Shown: positions 45,627 to 55,478, counted from the stretch's first letter. The stretch is DNA of 64,000 bases from Alphaproteobacteria bacterium (GCA_018399685.1 JAGYOK010000002.1:1-64000); one strand, 5' to 3'. Program-made: numbers and translations. The notes: generated from the sequence alone by a model not told the origin.

Positions 45627-46517
45627 CTACATAGGCGGCGGAGGGAGCTCGTTCAAAACCTCCTCAAGCTCGTTAAAGCCGGGGCGAACGTCATGGGATA
45701 AGGCTTTCCGCGCAAATTCCACAGCAACCTGCGGAGCCGCTCCGTTCAGGAAGGCAATAACAGCGGCCTTCATAATTTTATAGTACTGCACCTCGGAATT
45801 AGCACGCTCTTCCATCGCAAGGGAAAACGGACCAAAGAAGGCATATGATAGCCAAACCCCAAGGAATGTACCGACAAGCGCTCCGGCAATCAGCTTACCT
45901 AAAACTTCCGGCGGCTCGGAAATAGATGCCATGGTCTTGATAACCCCAAGCACCGCAGCCACAATACCAAGCGCGGGAATACCTTCTGCCATGTGGTGCA
46001 TGGCGTGCGCCGGATGGGTCTCATGAGCCTCGATACGGGCAATCTCCTCATCCATCAAGGCGCCGATCTGGCCGGAATCCTCATTCCCAAGGGAAATAAT
46101 GCGCAAATAATCACACAGAAATTCAACCGAATGGTGGTTTTTGTGAAACCCCGGAAACTGGGAGAACAAAGAGCTGTCATGCGGATTTTCAATATGTTGC
46201 TCAAGCGCGAGAAACCCCTTTGAACGCGCCAGCTTGAAGAGCGTATAAAGCATGCTTAAAAGCTCTATATAATCAGATTTTTTATAGGAGAAGGGTTTTG
46301 CCAGACATCCCATATATTTAAAGGTGTCTTTGATTGTTTGCGTAGAGTTTGCGATAATAAAGGCAGAAAAGGCACATCCAAGAATGACCATCATTTCACC
46401 GGGGGTCGCCGGAAGCATGATGCCTGTCATCAGGTGTATGGCCTTTTCCATACCGGCAGTCAGAACAAGACCGCCAAACGTAGCTCCAAAGACAAGAAGA
46501 AGACCAATTAGCTTCAT
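45627..46517 (-). CDS. motA: Flagellar motor stator protein MotA
   Basis: 296 residues with four membrane segments: LIGLLLVFGATFGGLVLTAG and GEMMVILGCAFSAFIIANS near the N terminus, then IPALGIVAAVLGVIKTMASI and LIAGALVGTFLGVWLSYAFF. The cytoplasmic loop between holds the charged residues that interact with FliG. MotA and MotB form the proton-driven stator, implying that this organism swims although no other flagellar genes are in the window. 349 bases separate it from the divergent LdtR-like gene. Confidence 0.95.
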   Translation of the reverse strand: MKLIGLLLVFGATFGGLVLTAGMEKAIHLMTGIMLPATPGEMMVILGCAFSAFIIANSTQTIKDTFKYMGCLAKPFSYKKSDYIELLSMLYTLFKLARSKGFLALEQHIENPHDSSLFSQFPGFHKNHHSVEFLCDYLRIISLGNEDSGQIGALMDEEIARIEAHETHPAHAMHHMAEGIPALGIVAAVLGVIKTMASISEPPEVLGKLIAGALVGTFLGVWLSYAFFGPFSLAMEERANSEVQYYKIMKAAVIAFLNGAAPQVAVEFARKALSHDVRPGFNELEEVLNELPPPPM

Positions 46518-46866
46518 TGTCTATAATATCCTTTCAAAACCTGATAAACACACACACAACAACAACCGAGCCATACCCGGAGGATGATTCCTGTAAATTT
46601 AAGGAATGTCGGGTTAAGACGGCTGATACTATAAAAAAACGCAGAAACTGGATAACCCATCGCCAGCGGCGGGGTCGAAGAATCGCAAATGACACGATTC
46701 CGATACCAAGGTATAGACTAATTTTGAGGGGGTTGTACTAAAAAATCAAGGATATGTAATACTTTTCTGTGAAGTATACGCAGGCTTTTTAAACATGCGC
46801 TTTAAATTATCTTCTTGTGGTGCTATTCATAGTCATGAGACATTTCGACTTTTGGAGATATAATCC
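46518..46866. other. Intergenic region between motA and the LdtR-like gene
   Basis: About 349 bases, divergent arrangement, so both promoters lie here. No gene supported on either strand. ATACCAAGGTATAG and GTACTAAAAAATCAAGG are local AT-rich stretches, and GGAG at about 46853 is the ribosome site of the regulator. I see nothing else of note. Confidence 0.55.
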
Positions 46867-47331
46867 GTGAATACGACACCATATTACGAAGCTATCCAAC
46901 TTATAGAGCGCCTTCACCGCCACTTTCTGGACGTGTTAAAGGTTGAGCTGGACAAAAAGAACATCCAGGACATCAACAACGTGCAAAGCATGATTCTCTA
47001 TAATGTCGGCGAAGAGGAAATGACAGTGGGGGAATTGACGATTCGCGGATACTATCTGGGATCGAACGTTTCTTATAACGTTAAAAAGATGGTAGAAAAT
47101 GACTATCTGGTTCAGGAGCGCTCTGTCCACGATAAACGCTCTATCCGTGTTCGCCTCTCGGAAAAGGGGATTGAGCTGCGTAACATGATTTCCGAGATGT
47201 TCCGTCGCCATGAAGGGCAGATCGAAGGAACGGAAGTCACCGTAGAACGCCTGAACGACCTTAACCAGACCCTCAAAATGCTGGAGCGCTTCTGGGCACA
47301 GCAAACCAATTTTGGCTCTGGCGGCTTTTAA
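46867..47331 (+). CDS. LdtR-like winged-helix transcriptional regulator
   Basis: 154 residues with GTG start. The core IERLHRHFLDVLKVELDKKN, then INNVQSMILYNVGEEEMTVG, RGYYLGSNVSYNVKKMVEND and VHDKRSIRVRLSEKG is the pattern of LdtR and its MarR-type relatives in alphaproteobacteria; LdtR in Liberibacter controls L,D-transpeptidase genes. An L,D-transpeptidase is encoded at 36 kb here, a possible target. It contains a helix-turn-helix and lies 25 bases before a small conserved gene. Confidence 0.88.
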   Translation: MNTTPYYEAIQLIERLHRHFLDVLKVELDKKNIQDINNVQSMILYNVGEEEMTVGELTIRGYYLGSNVSYNVKKMVENDYLVQERSVHDKRSIRVRLSEKGIELRNMISEMFRRHEGQIEGTEVTVERLNDLNQTLKMLERFWAQQTNFGSGGF

Positions 47332-47356
47332 ATATAAGCCTTAAAGGTAAGGTAAT

Positions 47357-47560
47357 ATGCCGGATTCAAAACTTTCAAATCGGGAAGTTATAATAGAGTT
47401 CTATCCTCTAGGCGGATACGTCAAAGTCTCTGCCATGGACACACAAAGCCTCACAGAAATTTCCATACAAGGTCCGGCAAGCGCTTCGCAGGAAACGCTC
47501 AAGCATAACGCTATTAAGCGGCTTGAGTATGTTTTGAAAAAGAAGGGATTGATTTCATAA
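47357..47560 (+). CDS. Small conserved protein (DUF6898 type)
   Basis: 67 residues. The pattern EVIIEFYPLGGYVKVSAMDT, then TEISIQGPASASQETL and a final helix AIKRLEYVLKKK, fits a short alphaproteobacterial family found just upstream of rpiB and glyA. Function unknown. No signal peptide. A GGTAAGG ribosome site precedes the ATG by a few bases. Confidence 0.72.
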   Translation: MPDSKLSNREVIIEFYPLGGYVKVSAMDTQSLTEISIQGPASASQETLKHNAIKRLEYVLKKKGLIS

Positions 47561-47613
47561 GGCTGAGGCTAGTATATATTGTGTCTCACAGTTAGTTTAA
47601 GGACAAGGAGCTT

Positions 47614-48048
47614 ATGGAAATAATTGCCATCGCTTGCGATCACGGAGGATATGATCTCAAGGAAATAATCAAAAAGCACTATGCGGGTCAGTATGACTTT
47701 CTGGATTTAGGGACGAACTCCCCTGATTCTGTGGATTATCCTGAATACGGGCAGGCCTGCGCCAAAGCCGTAAAAGAGGGCAAGGCAAAGCGCGGCATTA
47801 TAATTTGCGGAACTGGAATAGGAATTTCCATCGCCGCTAACCGTTACCCGGAGATTCGCGCCGCAAATTGCACAGACGTAACAATGGCACGCCTTACGCG
47901 AGAGCATAACGATGCCAACATTCTGGCGCTGGGAGCCAGACTGATAGGGCTGGAAGTCGCTTTTGATATTATCGACACATTCATGAATACACAATTTGAA
48001 GGCGGACGCCACGCGCTCCGCATCGAAAAGATGTGCGCTTCGATATAA
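47614..48048 (+). CDS. rpiB: Ribose 5-phosphate isomerase B
   Basis: 144 residues. RpiB interconverts ribose 5-phosphate and ribulose 5-phosphate. Motifs: IAIACDHGGYDLKEII at the N terminus, DSVDYPEYGQACAKAV, and RGIIICGTGIGISIAANRYP with the active-site Cys, followed by NCTDVTMARLTREHNDANIL. The start follows ACAAGGAGCTT. rpiB immediately upstream of glyA is common in alphaproteobacteria. Confidence 0.97.
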   Translation: MEIIAIACDHGGYDLKEIIKKHYAGQYDFLDLGTNSPDSVDYPEYGQACAKAVKEGKAKRGIIICGTGIGISIAANRYPEIRAANCTDVTMARLTREHNDANILALGARLIGLEVAFDIIDTFMNTQFEGGRHALRIEKMCASI

Positions 48049-48129
48049 AAAACCGGGTATAAAAAACCGGAGCACAAAGTATTTTTATTTTTAAATATTA
48101 CAATTAAATTTAAGGACAGGAACTATTTT

Positions 48130-49446
48130 ATGAGTAATGCAGCAGAAAAACTATCCCCTTTTGGCTATGAAGGTTTTTTCACCGAAGATCTGGCAAACAC
48201 CGATCCCGATGTTTACGGCGCTATTCAAAAAGAGATGAACCGCCAAAAAGACGGTATCGAGCTTATCGCTTCCGAGAACATTGTTTCCAAAGCGGTTTTG
48301 CAGGCTCAAGGCTCTGTTTTTACAAATAAATATGCGGAGGGATATCCGGGGCGCCGCTATTATGGCGGCTGTGAATTCTGCGATGTTGTAGAGGATCTTG
48401 CTCGTGACCGCGCAAAAGAGCTGTTCAATGTTAAATACGCAAACGTGCAGCCTAACTCTGGCTCTCAGGCTAATCAGGGCGTGATGATGGCGCTCGTAAA
48501 GCCGGGTGACACTGTATTGGGGATGAGCCTTGCAGCCGGTGGCCATTTGACTCATGGCGCTGCGCCGAACCAGTCTGGCAAATGGTTTAACCCCGTGCAG
48601 TACGGCGTGCGTAAAAGCGATTCGCTTATCGATTATGATGAAATGGAAAGTCTGGCGCGTGAGCATAAGCCCAGGTTAATTATAGCCGGAGCATCCGCTT
48701 ACCCCCGCCACATTGACTTTGCCCGCTTTCGCCGGATTGCCGATGAAGTAGGGGCGTATTTGTTCGTTGATATGGCGCATTATGCGGGATTGGTGGCTTC
48801 CGGCCATTACCCGTCCCCTATAGAGCATGCCCATGTCGTAACAACCACAACCCACAAAACACTTCGCGGCCCGCGTGGAGGTATGATCCTGACCAATGAT
48901 CTTGAAATATACAAAAAGCTGAATTCAGCGATTTTTCCGGGCATTCAAGGTGGGCCGTTAATCCATGTTATAGCTGCCAAAGCAGTGGCTTATGGCGAGG
49001 CTCTAAGGCCTGAGTTCAAAGCTTACGGAAAAGCTGTGCTTGAAAATTCAATCGCTTTGGCTGAGGTTCTTAAAGCAGGCGGTCTGGATATCGTTACTGG
49101 CGGGACAGACTCTCATATCGTGCTTGTTGACCTGCGGCCAAAGGGCTTGACCGGTGCCGATACGGAAAAAGCTCTGGAGCGAGCAGGCATGACCTGTAAC
49201 AAAAACGCTGTGCCTTTTGATCCGGCTCCGCCAATGGTGACATCCGGCGTTCGTCTTGGCTCTCCGGCTGCGACCAGCCGCGGTTTCGGCATCGAAGAGT
49301 TCAAGCTCGTCGGCAAGTATATTCTGGAAGTTCTCGACGGTTTGAAAGATAACGGGACAGATGGAAATTCCGGTGTAGAAAAAGCCGTAAAAGAGAAGGT
49401 GGACGCATTATGTAAGCGTTTCCCCATCTACCCGGATATGATGTAA
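48130..49446 (+). CDS. glyA: Serine hydroxymethyltransferase
   Basis: 438 residues. The PLP enzyme makes glycine and methylene-tetrahydrofolate from serine. Motifs: [55 protein letters not shown] and the PLP lysine in [14 protein letters not shown]. The C-terminal domain ends with KRFPIYPD. The ATG follows AAGGACAGGAACTATTTT. No glycine riboswitch is seen in the 81-base leader. Confidence 0.97.
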   Translation: MSNAAEKLSPFGYEGFFTEDLANTDPDVYGAIQKEMNRQKDGIELIASENIVSKAVLQAQGSVFTNKYAEGYPGRRYYGGCEFCDVVEDLARDRAKELFNVKYANVQPNSGSQANQGVMMALVKPGDTVLGMSLAAGGHLTHGAAPNQSGKWFNPVQYGVRKSDSLIDYDEMESLAREHKPRLIIAGASAYPRHIDFARFRRIADEVGAYLFVDMAHYAGLVASGHYPSPIEHAHVVTTTTHKTLRGPRGGMILTNDLEIYKKLNSAIFPGIQGGPLIHVIAAKAVAYGEALRPEFKAYGKAVLENSIALAEVLKAGGLDIVTGGTDSHIVLVDLRPKGLTGADTEKALERAGMTCNKNAVPFDPAPPMVTSGVRLGSPAATSRGFGIEEFKLVGKYILEVLDGLKDNGTDGNSGVEKAVKEKVDALCKRFPIYPDMM

Positions 49447-49483
49447 GAGCAAAGGGATAAAGGAATAAAGGAACAAACGATAG

Positions 49484-49957
49484 ATGCGCTGCCCGTTTTG
49501 CGGACATGATGATACTCAAGTGAAGGACTCGCGTCCTTCCGAGGATAACTCGGCTATTCGCCGTCGTCGTAACTGCCCGAATTGTGAGCAGCGCTTCACC
49601 ACGTTTGAGCGTGTCCAGCTTCGAGAAATGACGGTTATCAAGGGAGGAGGGCGTAAACAGCCCTTTGATCGTGATAAAATCATCCGCTCTATGCAGGTGG
49701 CTTTGCGCAAGCGCCCGATCGACCTTGATGCTATAGAGCGCGCGGCCAACAAGATTGTTCGTAAACTCGAATCAGAAGGGGAGGCGGAGATTTCATCACA
49801 AAAAATCGGCTCCTACGTGATGGAGTCTCTTATAAATCTGGACGCTGTCGGATATATTCGGTTTGCCTCGGTTTACAAGGACTTCCGCAATCCAGAAGAC
49901 TTTAACGACTTTTTGAATAAAATCACGCATCTCAAAAACAAGAGTAGCGTTAAATAA
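49484..49957 (+). CDS. nrdR: Transcriptional repressor NrdR
   Basis: 157 residues. NrdR binds ATP/dATP and represses ribonucleotide reductase genes. The N-terminal zinc ribbon is [20 protein letters not shown] with CPxC, then [20 protein letters not shown] with the second pair; the ATP-cone covers about residues 50-140 ([20 protein letters not shown]). It lies between glyA and ribD in the common alphaproteobacterial order. Confidence 0.97.
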   Translation: MRCPFCGHDDTQVKDSRPSEDNSAIRRRRNCPNCEQRFTTFERVQLREMTVIKGGGRKQPFDRDKIIRSMQVALRKRPIDLDAIERAANKIVRKLESEGEAEISSQKIGSYVMESLINLDAVGYIRFASVYKDFRNPEDFNDFLNKITHLKNKSSVK

Positions 49958-49980
49958 AATAATAGAATCTTATATAAAAC

Positions 49981-51102
49981 ATGATCTCGCAAACCGACAT
50001 TAATTATATGCGCTCTGCTATAAATCTGGCGCGCAGGGGGCTTGGCCGCACAGCGCCAAACCCGTCCGTGGGCTGCGTTATCGTTAAGGATGGCGCGGTT
50101 ATAGCGCGGGCGCGCACAAATGATTTAGGGCGTCCACACGCCGAAGCCCTCGCTTTGGAGCAGGTGACAAAAGGCGCTGGAGCGCAAGGGGCAACCCTTT
50201 ATGTAACATTGGAGCCATGCACTCATCACGGGCAAACACCGCCATGCGCGCAAGCTGTGATTGAGGCAAAAATAAAACGCGTAGTCATCGGCACGCTTGA
50301 TCGCAACCCTCAAGTATCAGGGCGTTCCATAGCTATGCTGGAAGAAGCAGGGATTATCGTCGAGCTTGCAAAAGGCGCTTTGGAAAAAGAATGCGCGGCC
50401 TTAAATGAAGGCTTTTTCAATTCAATCAATACCATAGCCCCGCGCCCTTTTGTAACATTGAAAACAGCATGCTCGCTGGATGGTAAAACTGCGCTTGCCT
50501 CCGGTGAGAGCCAGTGGATTACCGGCCCTCGCGCCCGCGCCCATGCTCACCTTGTGCGAGCGCGCCATGACGGTGTGCTGGTCGGCGTAGGCACAGCGCT
50601 TAAAGACGACCCAATGTTAAGCGCCCGCATCGGCGGATTAGACCATAACGGCGTGCGCATGGTTTTGGATACGCACTTAAAAACACCAGTACAAAGCGCC
50701 TTGGTCACAAGCGCTTACGCAAAGCGCTTGTGGCTGTTACACGGCAGGGAAGATGAAATAAAAGGCGATGTCGGAGCTTTGATCGCCGCAAATGTCCAGA
50801 TGTTTGATGTAGGGGACACAAAAGATCTAGCCTCTGTGCTGGCTTTTCTGGCCAAAAAAGGCATAACACGCCTGCTTGTCGAGGGCGGAGCGCGGCTCCA
50901 TGCTTCGTTTTTACGCTCCGGCCTGTTTGATGAGCTGCTGATCTATCGCGCCCCCGTATTTTTGGGGGAAGACGCCAGAAATGTTTCGGGAGATTTTCAT
51001 ATCGAATCACTGAAAGAACGGCTGGATCTCGAGCCAATAGAAACAATACCCCTTGGCGCGGATATAATGGAGCGCTATAGGAATATTAAAACCACCGATT
51101 AA
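49981..51102 (+). CDS. ribD: Bifunctional riboflavin deaminase/reductase RibD
   Basis: 373 residues. RibD deaminates and then reduces the pyrimidine intermediate of riboflavin synthesis. The deaminase domain has GRPHAEALAL and TLEPCTHHGQTPPCAQAV, the zinc-binding His/Cys set; the reductase domain begins near residue 150 (PFVTLKTACSLDGKTALASG), with GVGTALKDDPMLSAR and LLVEGGARLHASFLRSGLFD. The ATG has a weak ribosome site after nrdR. Confidence 0.96.
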   Translation: MISQTDINYMRSAINLARRGLGRTAPNPSVGCVIVKDGAVIARARTNDLGRPHAEALALEQVTKGAGAQGATLYVTLEPCTHHGQTPPCAQAVIEAKIKRVVIGTLDRNPQVSGRSIAMLEEAGIIVELAKGALEKECAALNEGFFNSINTIAPRPFVTLKTACSLDGKTALASGESQWITGPRARAHAHLVRARHDGVLVGVGTALKDDPMLSARIGGLDHNGVRMVLDTHLKTPVQSALVTSAYAKRLWLLHGREDEIKGDVGALIAANVQMFDVGDTKDLASVLAFLAKKGITRLLVEGGARLHASFLRSGLFDELLIYRAPVFLGEDARNVSGDFHIESLKERLDLEPIETIPLGADIMERYRNIKTTD

Positions 51103-51136
51103 TACTATTTAACACTATTTAACAGGTCAAAAAAAT

Positions 51137-51736
51137 ATGTTCACAGGCTTGGTACAGGATATAGGGACGCTACGTTCCATAAAAGGAAATGATAATTCAA
51201 AGCGCATCGAAGTCGAAGTGTCAGATCGGTTCACCTCGGTTCAGATCGGCGCATCCATTTGCTGTTCAGGCTGTTGCCTCAGCGTAGTAGAGAAGACAAA
51301 AAACTCTTTGTTTTTTGATGTTTCCGCCGAGACTCTAAACAAGACCACCATAGGGTCATGGGAGGTCACGACCCGCATTAATCTGGAAACGTCATTGCGC
51401 ATGGGCGACGAGATGGGCGGGCACATCGTATCCGGCCACATTGACACGACTGCGGAGCTGTTAAGCGTTGAAAAACAAGGAGAATCCTACAGGCTGGAAA
51501 TATCAATCCCTGAGGGCTACGCACACTATATCGCATCAAAAGGATCCATAGCCCTAGACGGCGTATCACTTACAATCAACGAAGTTAATCAGGCGCATTT
51601 CGGAGTCAATATCATCCCCCACACATGGGCAAACACGACCATCGGAGAACGCAAAGCCGGAGATAGATTTAATCTGGAAGTGGATATGCTGGCTCGCTAT
51701 GTAGCAAGGATGATGCATTTAAAGGAAGGCGCATAA
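51137..51736 (+). CDS. ribE: Riboflavin synthase alpha subunit
   Basis: 199 residues. RibE dismutates two lumazine molecules to riboflavin. The internal duplication of the lumazine-binding barrel is clear: first copy MFTGLVQDIGTLRSI with SICCSGCCLSVVE, and second copy beginning about residue 98 with GGHIVSGHIDTTAELLSVEK and GSIALDGVSLTINEV. It is followed one base later by ribB. Confidence 0.96.
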   Translation: MFTGLVQDIGTLRSIKGNDNSKRIEVEVSDRFTSVQIGASICCSGCCLSVVEKTKNSLFFDVSAETLNKTTIGSWEVTTRINLETSLRMGDEMGGHIVSGHIDTTAELLSVEKQGESYRLEISIPEGYAHYIASKGSIALDGVSLTINEVNQAHFGVNIIPHTWANTTIGERKAGDRFNLEVDMLARYVARMMHLKEGA

Positions 51737-51737
51737 T

Positions 51738-52379
51738 ATGGTCACAACGACACGATCATCACTATCACCATTATCATCAATCGAGGAAATTATAGCCGAT
51801 ATCCGCGCTGGCAAAGCTGTGATTATTGTCGATGACGAGGACAGAGAAAATGAAGGCGATATTGTGATATCCGCGCAAAAAGTAACTCCTGAGCTTATAA
51901 ATTTCATGGCAAAAGAAGCAAGAGGGCTTGTCTGCCTGCCAATGGAAAGAAAGATGGCCGAGCGGCTTGAGCTAAAGCTTATGGGCCGCGGAGATAATAC
52001 CCATCACCAGACAGCCTTCACAGAATCAATAGAGGCCAAAGAAGGCGTAACTACAGGCATATCGGCGGCAGACCGTGCACACACAATCCTAACAGCCATT
52101 AATCCCGAAAGCGGCACGGATGAAATCGCAACCCCCGGCCATGTTTTCCCGATTATTGCCCGCGATGGCGGCGTGCTGGAACGTAACGGCCATACAGAAG
52201 CCGCAGTAGACCTCTCAAAACTCGCAGGATATAGCGACGCAGGCGTTATTTGCGAAATCATGAATGATGACGGGACAATGGCTCGCCTGCCTGATCTTGT
52301 CGCTTATGCCGGAAAACATAATTTAAAAATCGGATCAATCGCTGATTTGATTGACTATCGTAAACGTAATGAGCTTTAA
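51738..52379 (+). CDS. ribB: 3,4-dihydroxy-2-butanone 4-phosphate synthase
   Basis: 213 residues. The enzyme supplies the four-carbon unit for lumazine. Signatures: [51 protein letters not shown] and [20 protein letters not shown]. The length shows a monofunctional protein, without the GTP cyclohydrolase II domain of fused RibBA, so ribA must be elsewhere. Confidence 0.95.
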   Translation: MVTTTRSSLSPLSSIEEIIADIRAGKAVIIVDDEDRENEGDIVISAQKVTPELINFMAKEARGLVCLPMERKMAERLELKLMGRGDNTHHQTAFTESIEAKEGVTTGISAADRAHTILTAINPESGTDEIATPGHVFPIIARDGGVLERNGHTEAAVDLSKLAGYSDAGVICEIMNDDGTMARLPDLVAYAGKHNLKIGSIADLIDYRKRNEL

Positions 52380-52413
52380 TCCTTGAGCACAAAGGAACAG
52401 GAGCACTTAAAAC

Positions 52414-52863
52414 ATGCCACATATAATGATTGTCGTATCACCATATTACGAAGAAATAGCAGCCCATTTGCTTACAGGAGCCAAGGCGGCTTTGGAAGAA
52501 AAGCACTGCACATATGAGGTGTATGAAGTCCCCGGAGCTTTGGAGATTCCTCTGGCCATACAATATGGCGCTCAGCGTGAAGAAGGGCGGGGAGCCGGTA
52601 AAATGAAATTTGATGGCTTTGTAGCACTGGGATGTGTTATCCGTGGCCAGACATCGCACTATGACATTGTCTGTAATGAAAGCGCCAGCGGCCTTACGCG
52701 AGTGTCTTTGGATTACAGCTTGCCCATCGGAAATGGAATTCTTACTTGCGATTCCCGCCAGCAGGCGTTAGAACGTGCTCACCCTGATAAGAAGAATAAG
52801 GGAGCCGCCGCCGCTCTGGCAGTTGTAAACATGCTTGAGCTTGACCTTAAAATGCGCCGTTAG
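52414..52863 (+). CDS. ribH: 6,7-dimethyl-8-ribityllumazine synthase
   Basis: 149 residues. RibH joins the RibD product and the RibB product to lumazine, in multimeric shells. The pattern YEVYEVPGALEIPLAIQ and VALGCVIRGQTSHYDIVCNE matches the family; the later segment GNGILTCDSRQQALERAH replaces the usual GVLTVENEEQALERA, and the final helix carries KNKGAAAALAVVNML. The ATG follows ACAGGAGCACTT. Confidence 0.95.
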   Translation: MPHIMIVVSPYYEEIAAHLLTGAKAALEEKHCTYEVYEVPGALEIPLAIQYGAQREEGRGAGKMKFDGFVALGCVIRGQTSHYDIVCNESASGLTRVSLDYSLPIGNGILTCDSRQQALERAHPDKKNKGAAAALAVVNMLELDLKMRR

Positions 52864-52893
52864 CAACATATAAAACATTGATAAATAATAAAA

Positions 52894-53394
52894 ATGAACA
52901 ATAAGAATAATAATAACAAAGAACATAGTAATAAAGAATATATCGCGCGACTTATGGCCGTTCAGGCTTGCTATGAAATGATCCATAACAACAAACCGGT
53001 TAAGCTGGTCATTGATGAGTATCTCGAAAGCGGCCTTAAAACAGACGATGAAATCGAAGAAGGCACGGAAGAAATAGCGCTTCCCGAAGAACTGGCCTCT
53101 ATCAAAATCATCCCCAACGGCGGATTGTTCAAGAAAATCATGATGAATCTTAAAGAGCGCCGCAGCGATATTGAACAAATTGTAAAGGCGAATATGACCT
53201 CTGAAAAGGATGTGGAGCCTTTACTGAATTCGGTATTACTCTGTGGAGTTTGTGAGCTTCTCCAGCACACAGAAATTGACGCTCCGGTTATTGTTAATGA
53301 TTACCTGAACGTGACACACGAATTCTATCCTAAAGCACAGGTTTCATTCGTTAACGGAATCCTTGATTCAGCATCTAAATCACTGCGTGATTAA
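52894..53394 (+). CDS. nusB: Transcription antitermination factor NusB
   Basis: 166 residues. An Asn/Lys-rich start (NNKNNNNKEHSNK) is followed by ARLMAVQACYEMIHNNKPVK, the start of the helical NusB fold, and the C-terminal region LLNSVLLCGVCELLQHTEID and VNDYLNVTHEFYPKAQVSFV with the canonical residues. NusB forms, with NusE, the boxA-binding complex that supports rRNA transcription. ribH-nusB is the usual order. Confidence 0.95.
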   Translation: MNNKNNNNKEHSNKEYIARLMAVQACYEMIHNNKPVKLVIDEYLESGLKTDDEIEEGTEEIALPEELASIKIIPNGGLFKKIMMNLKERRSDIEQIVKANMTSEKDVEPLLNSVLLCGVCELLQHTEIDAPVIVNDYLNVTHEFYPKAQVSFVNGILDSASKSLRD

Positions 53395-53586
53395 CAGGTG
53401 TAAATTCCCAATATTGACCCTTAAATGACCCCGTAAATGCAAGAAAACATTAAATTTTGTGCATTGCAGTGGATAATTGCTCGAATTACATCGAACCCTA
53501 ACTTCGCGTTAATAATTGTCTGATAATCTGAATACTGTAGTGAGCAGTCGCAGCATTATAGGTTTTATATAAAGGGTTAATAAAGT

Positions 53587-54009
53587 ATGCGCAAAACAGG
53601 GGTTTTGTTATCGTTTTTTTCATTACTATTCATGGCAGGCATGATTGCGCCACAGACTCACGCCGCCGGAAGCAGTAATGCAGAAAAAGGAGTTTCCCAA
53701 TATGTGAAGCTCGCCCCCTTGCTGTTGCCTATTATTGACGAGGACGGCATTCAACAGGTTGTGAGCATGGTTATCGCTATCGAGGTTGATGGCGCCAATG
53801 CCGAGCATGTAAAAAAATACAGCCCCCGCCTTACCGATGCCTATATTCAAAATATGTATGGTATTTTAAATCAACACGCTGCCCTGAAAGGTGGTGTCAT
53901 TCAGGTGCGCATGATTAAAGACCGCCTCAATAAAGTAACCAGCGAAGTGCTTGGGCATGATATTATTACAGATGTACTGTTGCAGCAGGTTCAGCAGCGC
54001 CCTATATAA
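53587..54009 (+). CDS. Predicted secreted protein, possibly FliL-like
   Basis: 140 residues. A signal peptide (GVLLSFFSLLFMAGMIAPQT, then HAAG) precedes a small domain: QYVKLAPLLLPIIDEDGIQQ, then VVSMVIAIEVDGANAEHVKK and PRLTDAYIQNMYGIL. The pattern of a hydrophobic strand followed by a long helix resembles FliL-type domains, seen in flagellar base proteins, although no membrane anchor remains after cleavage. I cannot give a function. It stands alone, 192 bases after nusB, and converges on bamE. Confidence 0.55.
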   Translation: MRKTGVLLSFFSLLFMAGMIAPQTHAAGSSNAEKGVSQYVKLAPLLLPIIDEDGIQQVVSMVIAIEVDGANAEHVKKYSPRLTDAYIQNMYGILNQHAALKGGVIQVRMIKDRLNKVTSEVLGHDIITDVLLQQVQQRPI

Positions 54010-54028
54010 CGCCTAAATATAACGCCTT

Positions 54029-54502
54029 TTAGTAATCCGTTGCACTTGTATCCGGGCTGTTAAAACGGCCAAGATTGCCCAAAAGCTGTTGCATGAAGGT
54101 AAGCTCATTGCCATGGGTAGGGGTCTTTGAGCGCGAATATGGGATATCCTGACGCTCACCGGTATAAGGAGCTATCGTTTCGACAATCCCATTATCATTA
54201 AAAGCAACAACAAGAATGCGCTCTTCCGTCACTTCGTGGTCTAAAATTCCGTGTTTTTCCATTTCCTGCCCGATGTAATACCAGATATCAGGATTGAAGG
54301 TTGATTGCGTCGTAGGCGATCCAAGGATTCTCAACACGTCGGAACGTGTGCTTTCCCCGACTTTGACTTCCTCAACCTGATAATTATTAACAAGGTTCCC
54401 ATGCTGGGACACTACCGGTGTACATCCTCCTAAAAGGCCGCCGCTACTTATTGCAGCTCCGAATGCGAGCAGATATAAAATTATAGGCGCTTTATTTTGC
54501 AT
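54029..54502 (-). CDS. bamE: Outer membrane assembly lipoprotein BamE
   Basis: 157 residues. A lipoprotein signal ends at the lipobox (SSGGLLGGC, Cys27). The SmpA/OmlA domain follows: VEEVKVGESTRSDVLRILGS, then QSTFNPDIWYYIGQEMEKHG and a final strand region VVAFNDNGIVETIAPY. BamE helps the BAM complex insert outer-membrane proteins. The gene is divergent from yceD, as in other alphaproteobacteria, with 211 bases between. Confidence 0.9.
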   Translation of the reverse strand: MQNKAPIILYLLAFGAAISSGGLLGGCTPVVSQHGNLVNNYQVEEVKVGESTRSDVLRILGSPTTQSTFNPDIWYYIGQEMEKHGILDHEVTEERILVVAFNDNGIVETIAPYTGERQDIPYSRSKTPTHGNELTFMQQLLGNLGRFNSPDTSATDY

Positions 54503-54713
54503 GGCTCTTCCTGTAGTGATAGATTAATCAAGCTCTTTTTATGGAGCAAAGCCTAAAGATTATTTACAAAAAAGCCCAGAGTAAATGTTTATGTTCTTCC
54601 AATTATTCATTAAAAATCAAAATTGAAGCAAAAAAAATTTCTCAAGGCGCTAAAAAATCTTTATTCCTGTACCATAATATATACTGACCCTAACAAGAAA
54701 CAATAAAGACGAT

Positions 54714-55325
54714 ATGATAGAAAGAATAAGATCACAAAAACCCTCTACGCACGAGTGGACACACCACATCCTTTCAGAAGAGGTCGGTAGCAAGCCTTTC
54801 CGCGCAACGATATCTGTCCCCGAAGAAAGCATACCCGCCCTGTGCAAACGCCTTGGGATACATTCCATCGAATCCCTGAAAGCCGATTTTGTACTTACAC
54901 GTAACCCGGTCACCAAGATAATTCAGGTAAAAGGAGAGCTTAGAGCCGACCTTTGCCAATATTGCGTAGTAACAATCCAGCCGGTTTTAGAGCACATAGA
55001 AGACAGCTTTGAAGCATGGCTTGCAGAGCCTAATAACTCTGTATCTTTCGCCAAAGCCAAGCGCGAACGCATGAGCCCGCAAGAGCTGATTGAACAACCG
55101 ATGCTCGATGAATATGATGATCCCGAATTAATTGTTGATGGGAAAATTGATTTGGGAGAACTGGCAACCCAGCACCTTTCACTGTCCTTGAACCCATACC
55201 CAAGGAAAGAAGGAGCCGCTTTAAAAGGCGATGATAATGCTCTGGAAGATGAAGAAGAAGGTATGTATAACAATCCATTCGCCGCTTTAAAGGATTGGAA
55301 AGCTTCGGAAAAAAAGAAGGATTGA
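54714..55325 (+). CDS. yceD: YceD/DUF177 family protein
   Basis: 203 residues. The DUF177 pattern is clear: RADLCQYCVVTIQPVLEHIE, then ELIVDGKIDLGELATQHLS with the conserved DLGE and the acidic linkers. In E. coli YceD affects 23S rRNA accumulation, and the gene precedes rpmF, as here. A small Cys-xx-Cys motif (CQYC) may bind metal. The ATG lies after ACAATAAAGACGAT. Confidence 0.9.
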   Translation: MIERIRSQKPSTHEWTHHILSEEVGSKPFRATISVPEESIPALCKRLGIHSIESLKADFVLTRNPVTKIIQVKGELRADLCQYCVVTIQPVLEHIEDSFEAWLAEPNNSVSFAKAKRERMSPQELIEQPMLDEYDDPELIVDGKIDLGELATQHLSLSLNPYPRKEGAALKGDDNALEDEEEGMYNNPFAALKDWKASEKKKD

Positions 55326-55478
55326 GCAATACATTCAAAAAAACTGCATATACCAAACAATTTCCTTGCCAATACCCACGTTTTTATGTATTACCCTGTC
55401 TTCATCGGTTTTTATTGCGAAAGCAAGAAATTAATACAAAAAGCACGATAAAACACGATATGATATAAGGATATAACC

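Noticed and set aside
48049-48129. Possible glycine riboswitch before glyA
   Set aside because: Only 81 bases and no tandem glycine aptamer motifs; an AAACCGG repeat is all that is visible.
49958-49980. Possible FMN riboswitch before ribD
   Set aside because: Only 23 bases separate nrdR and ribD; no room for an RFN element.
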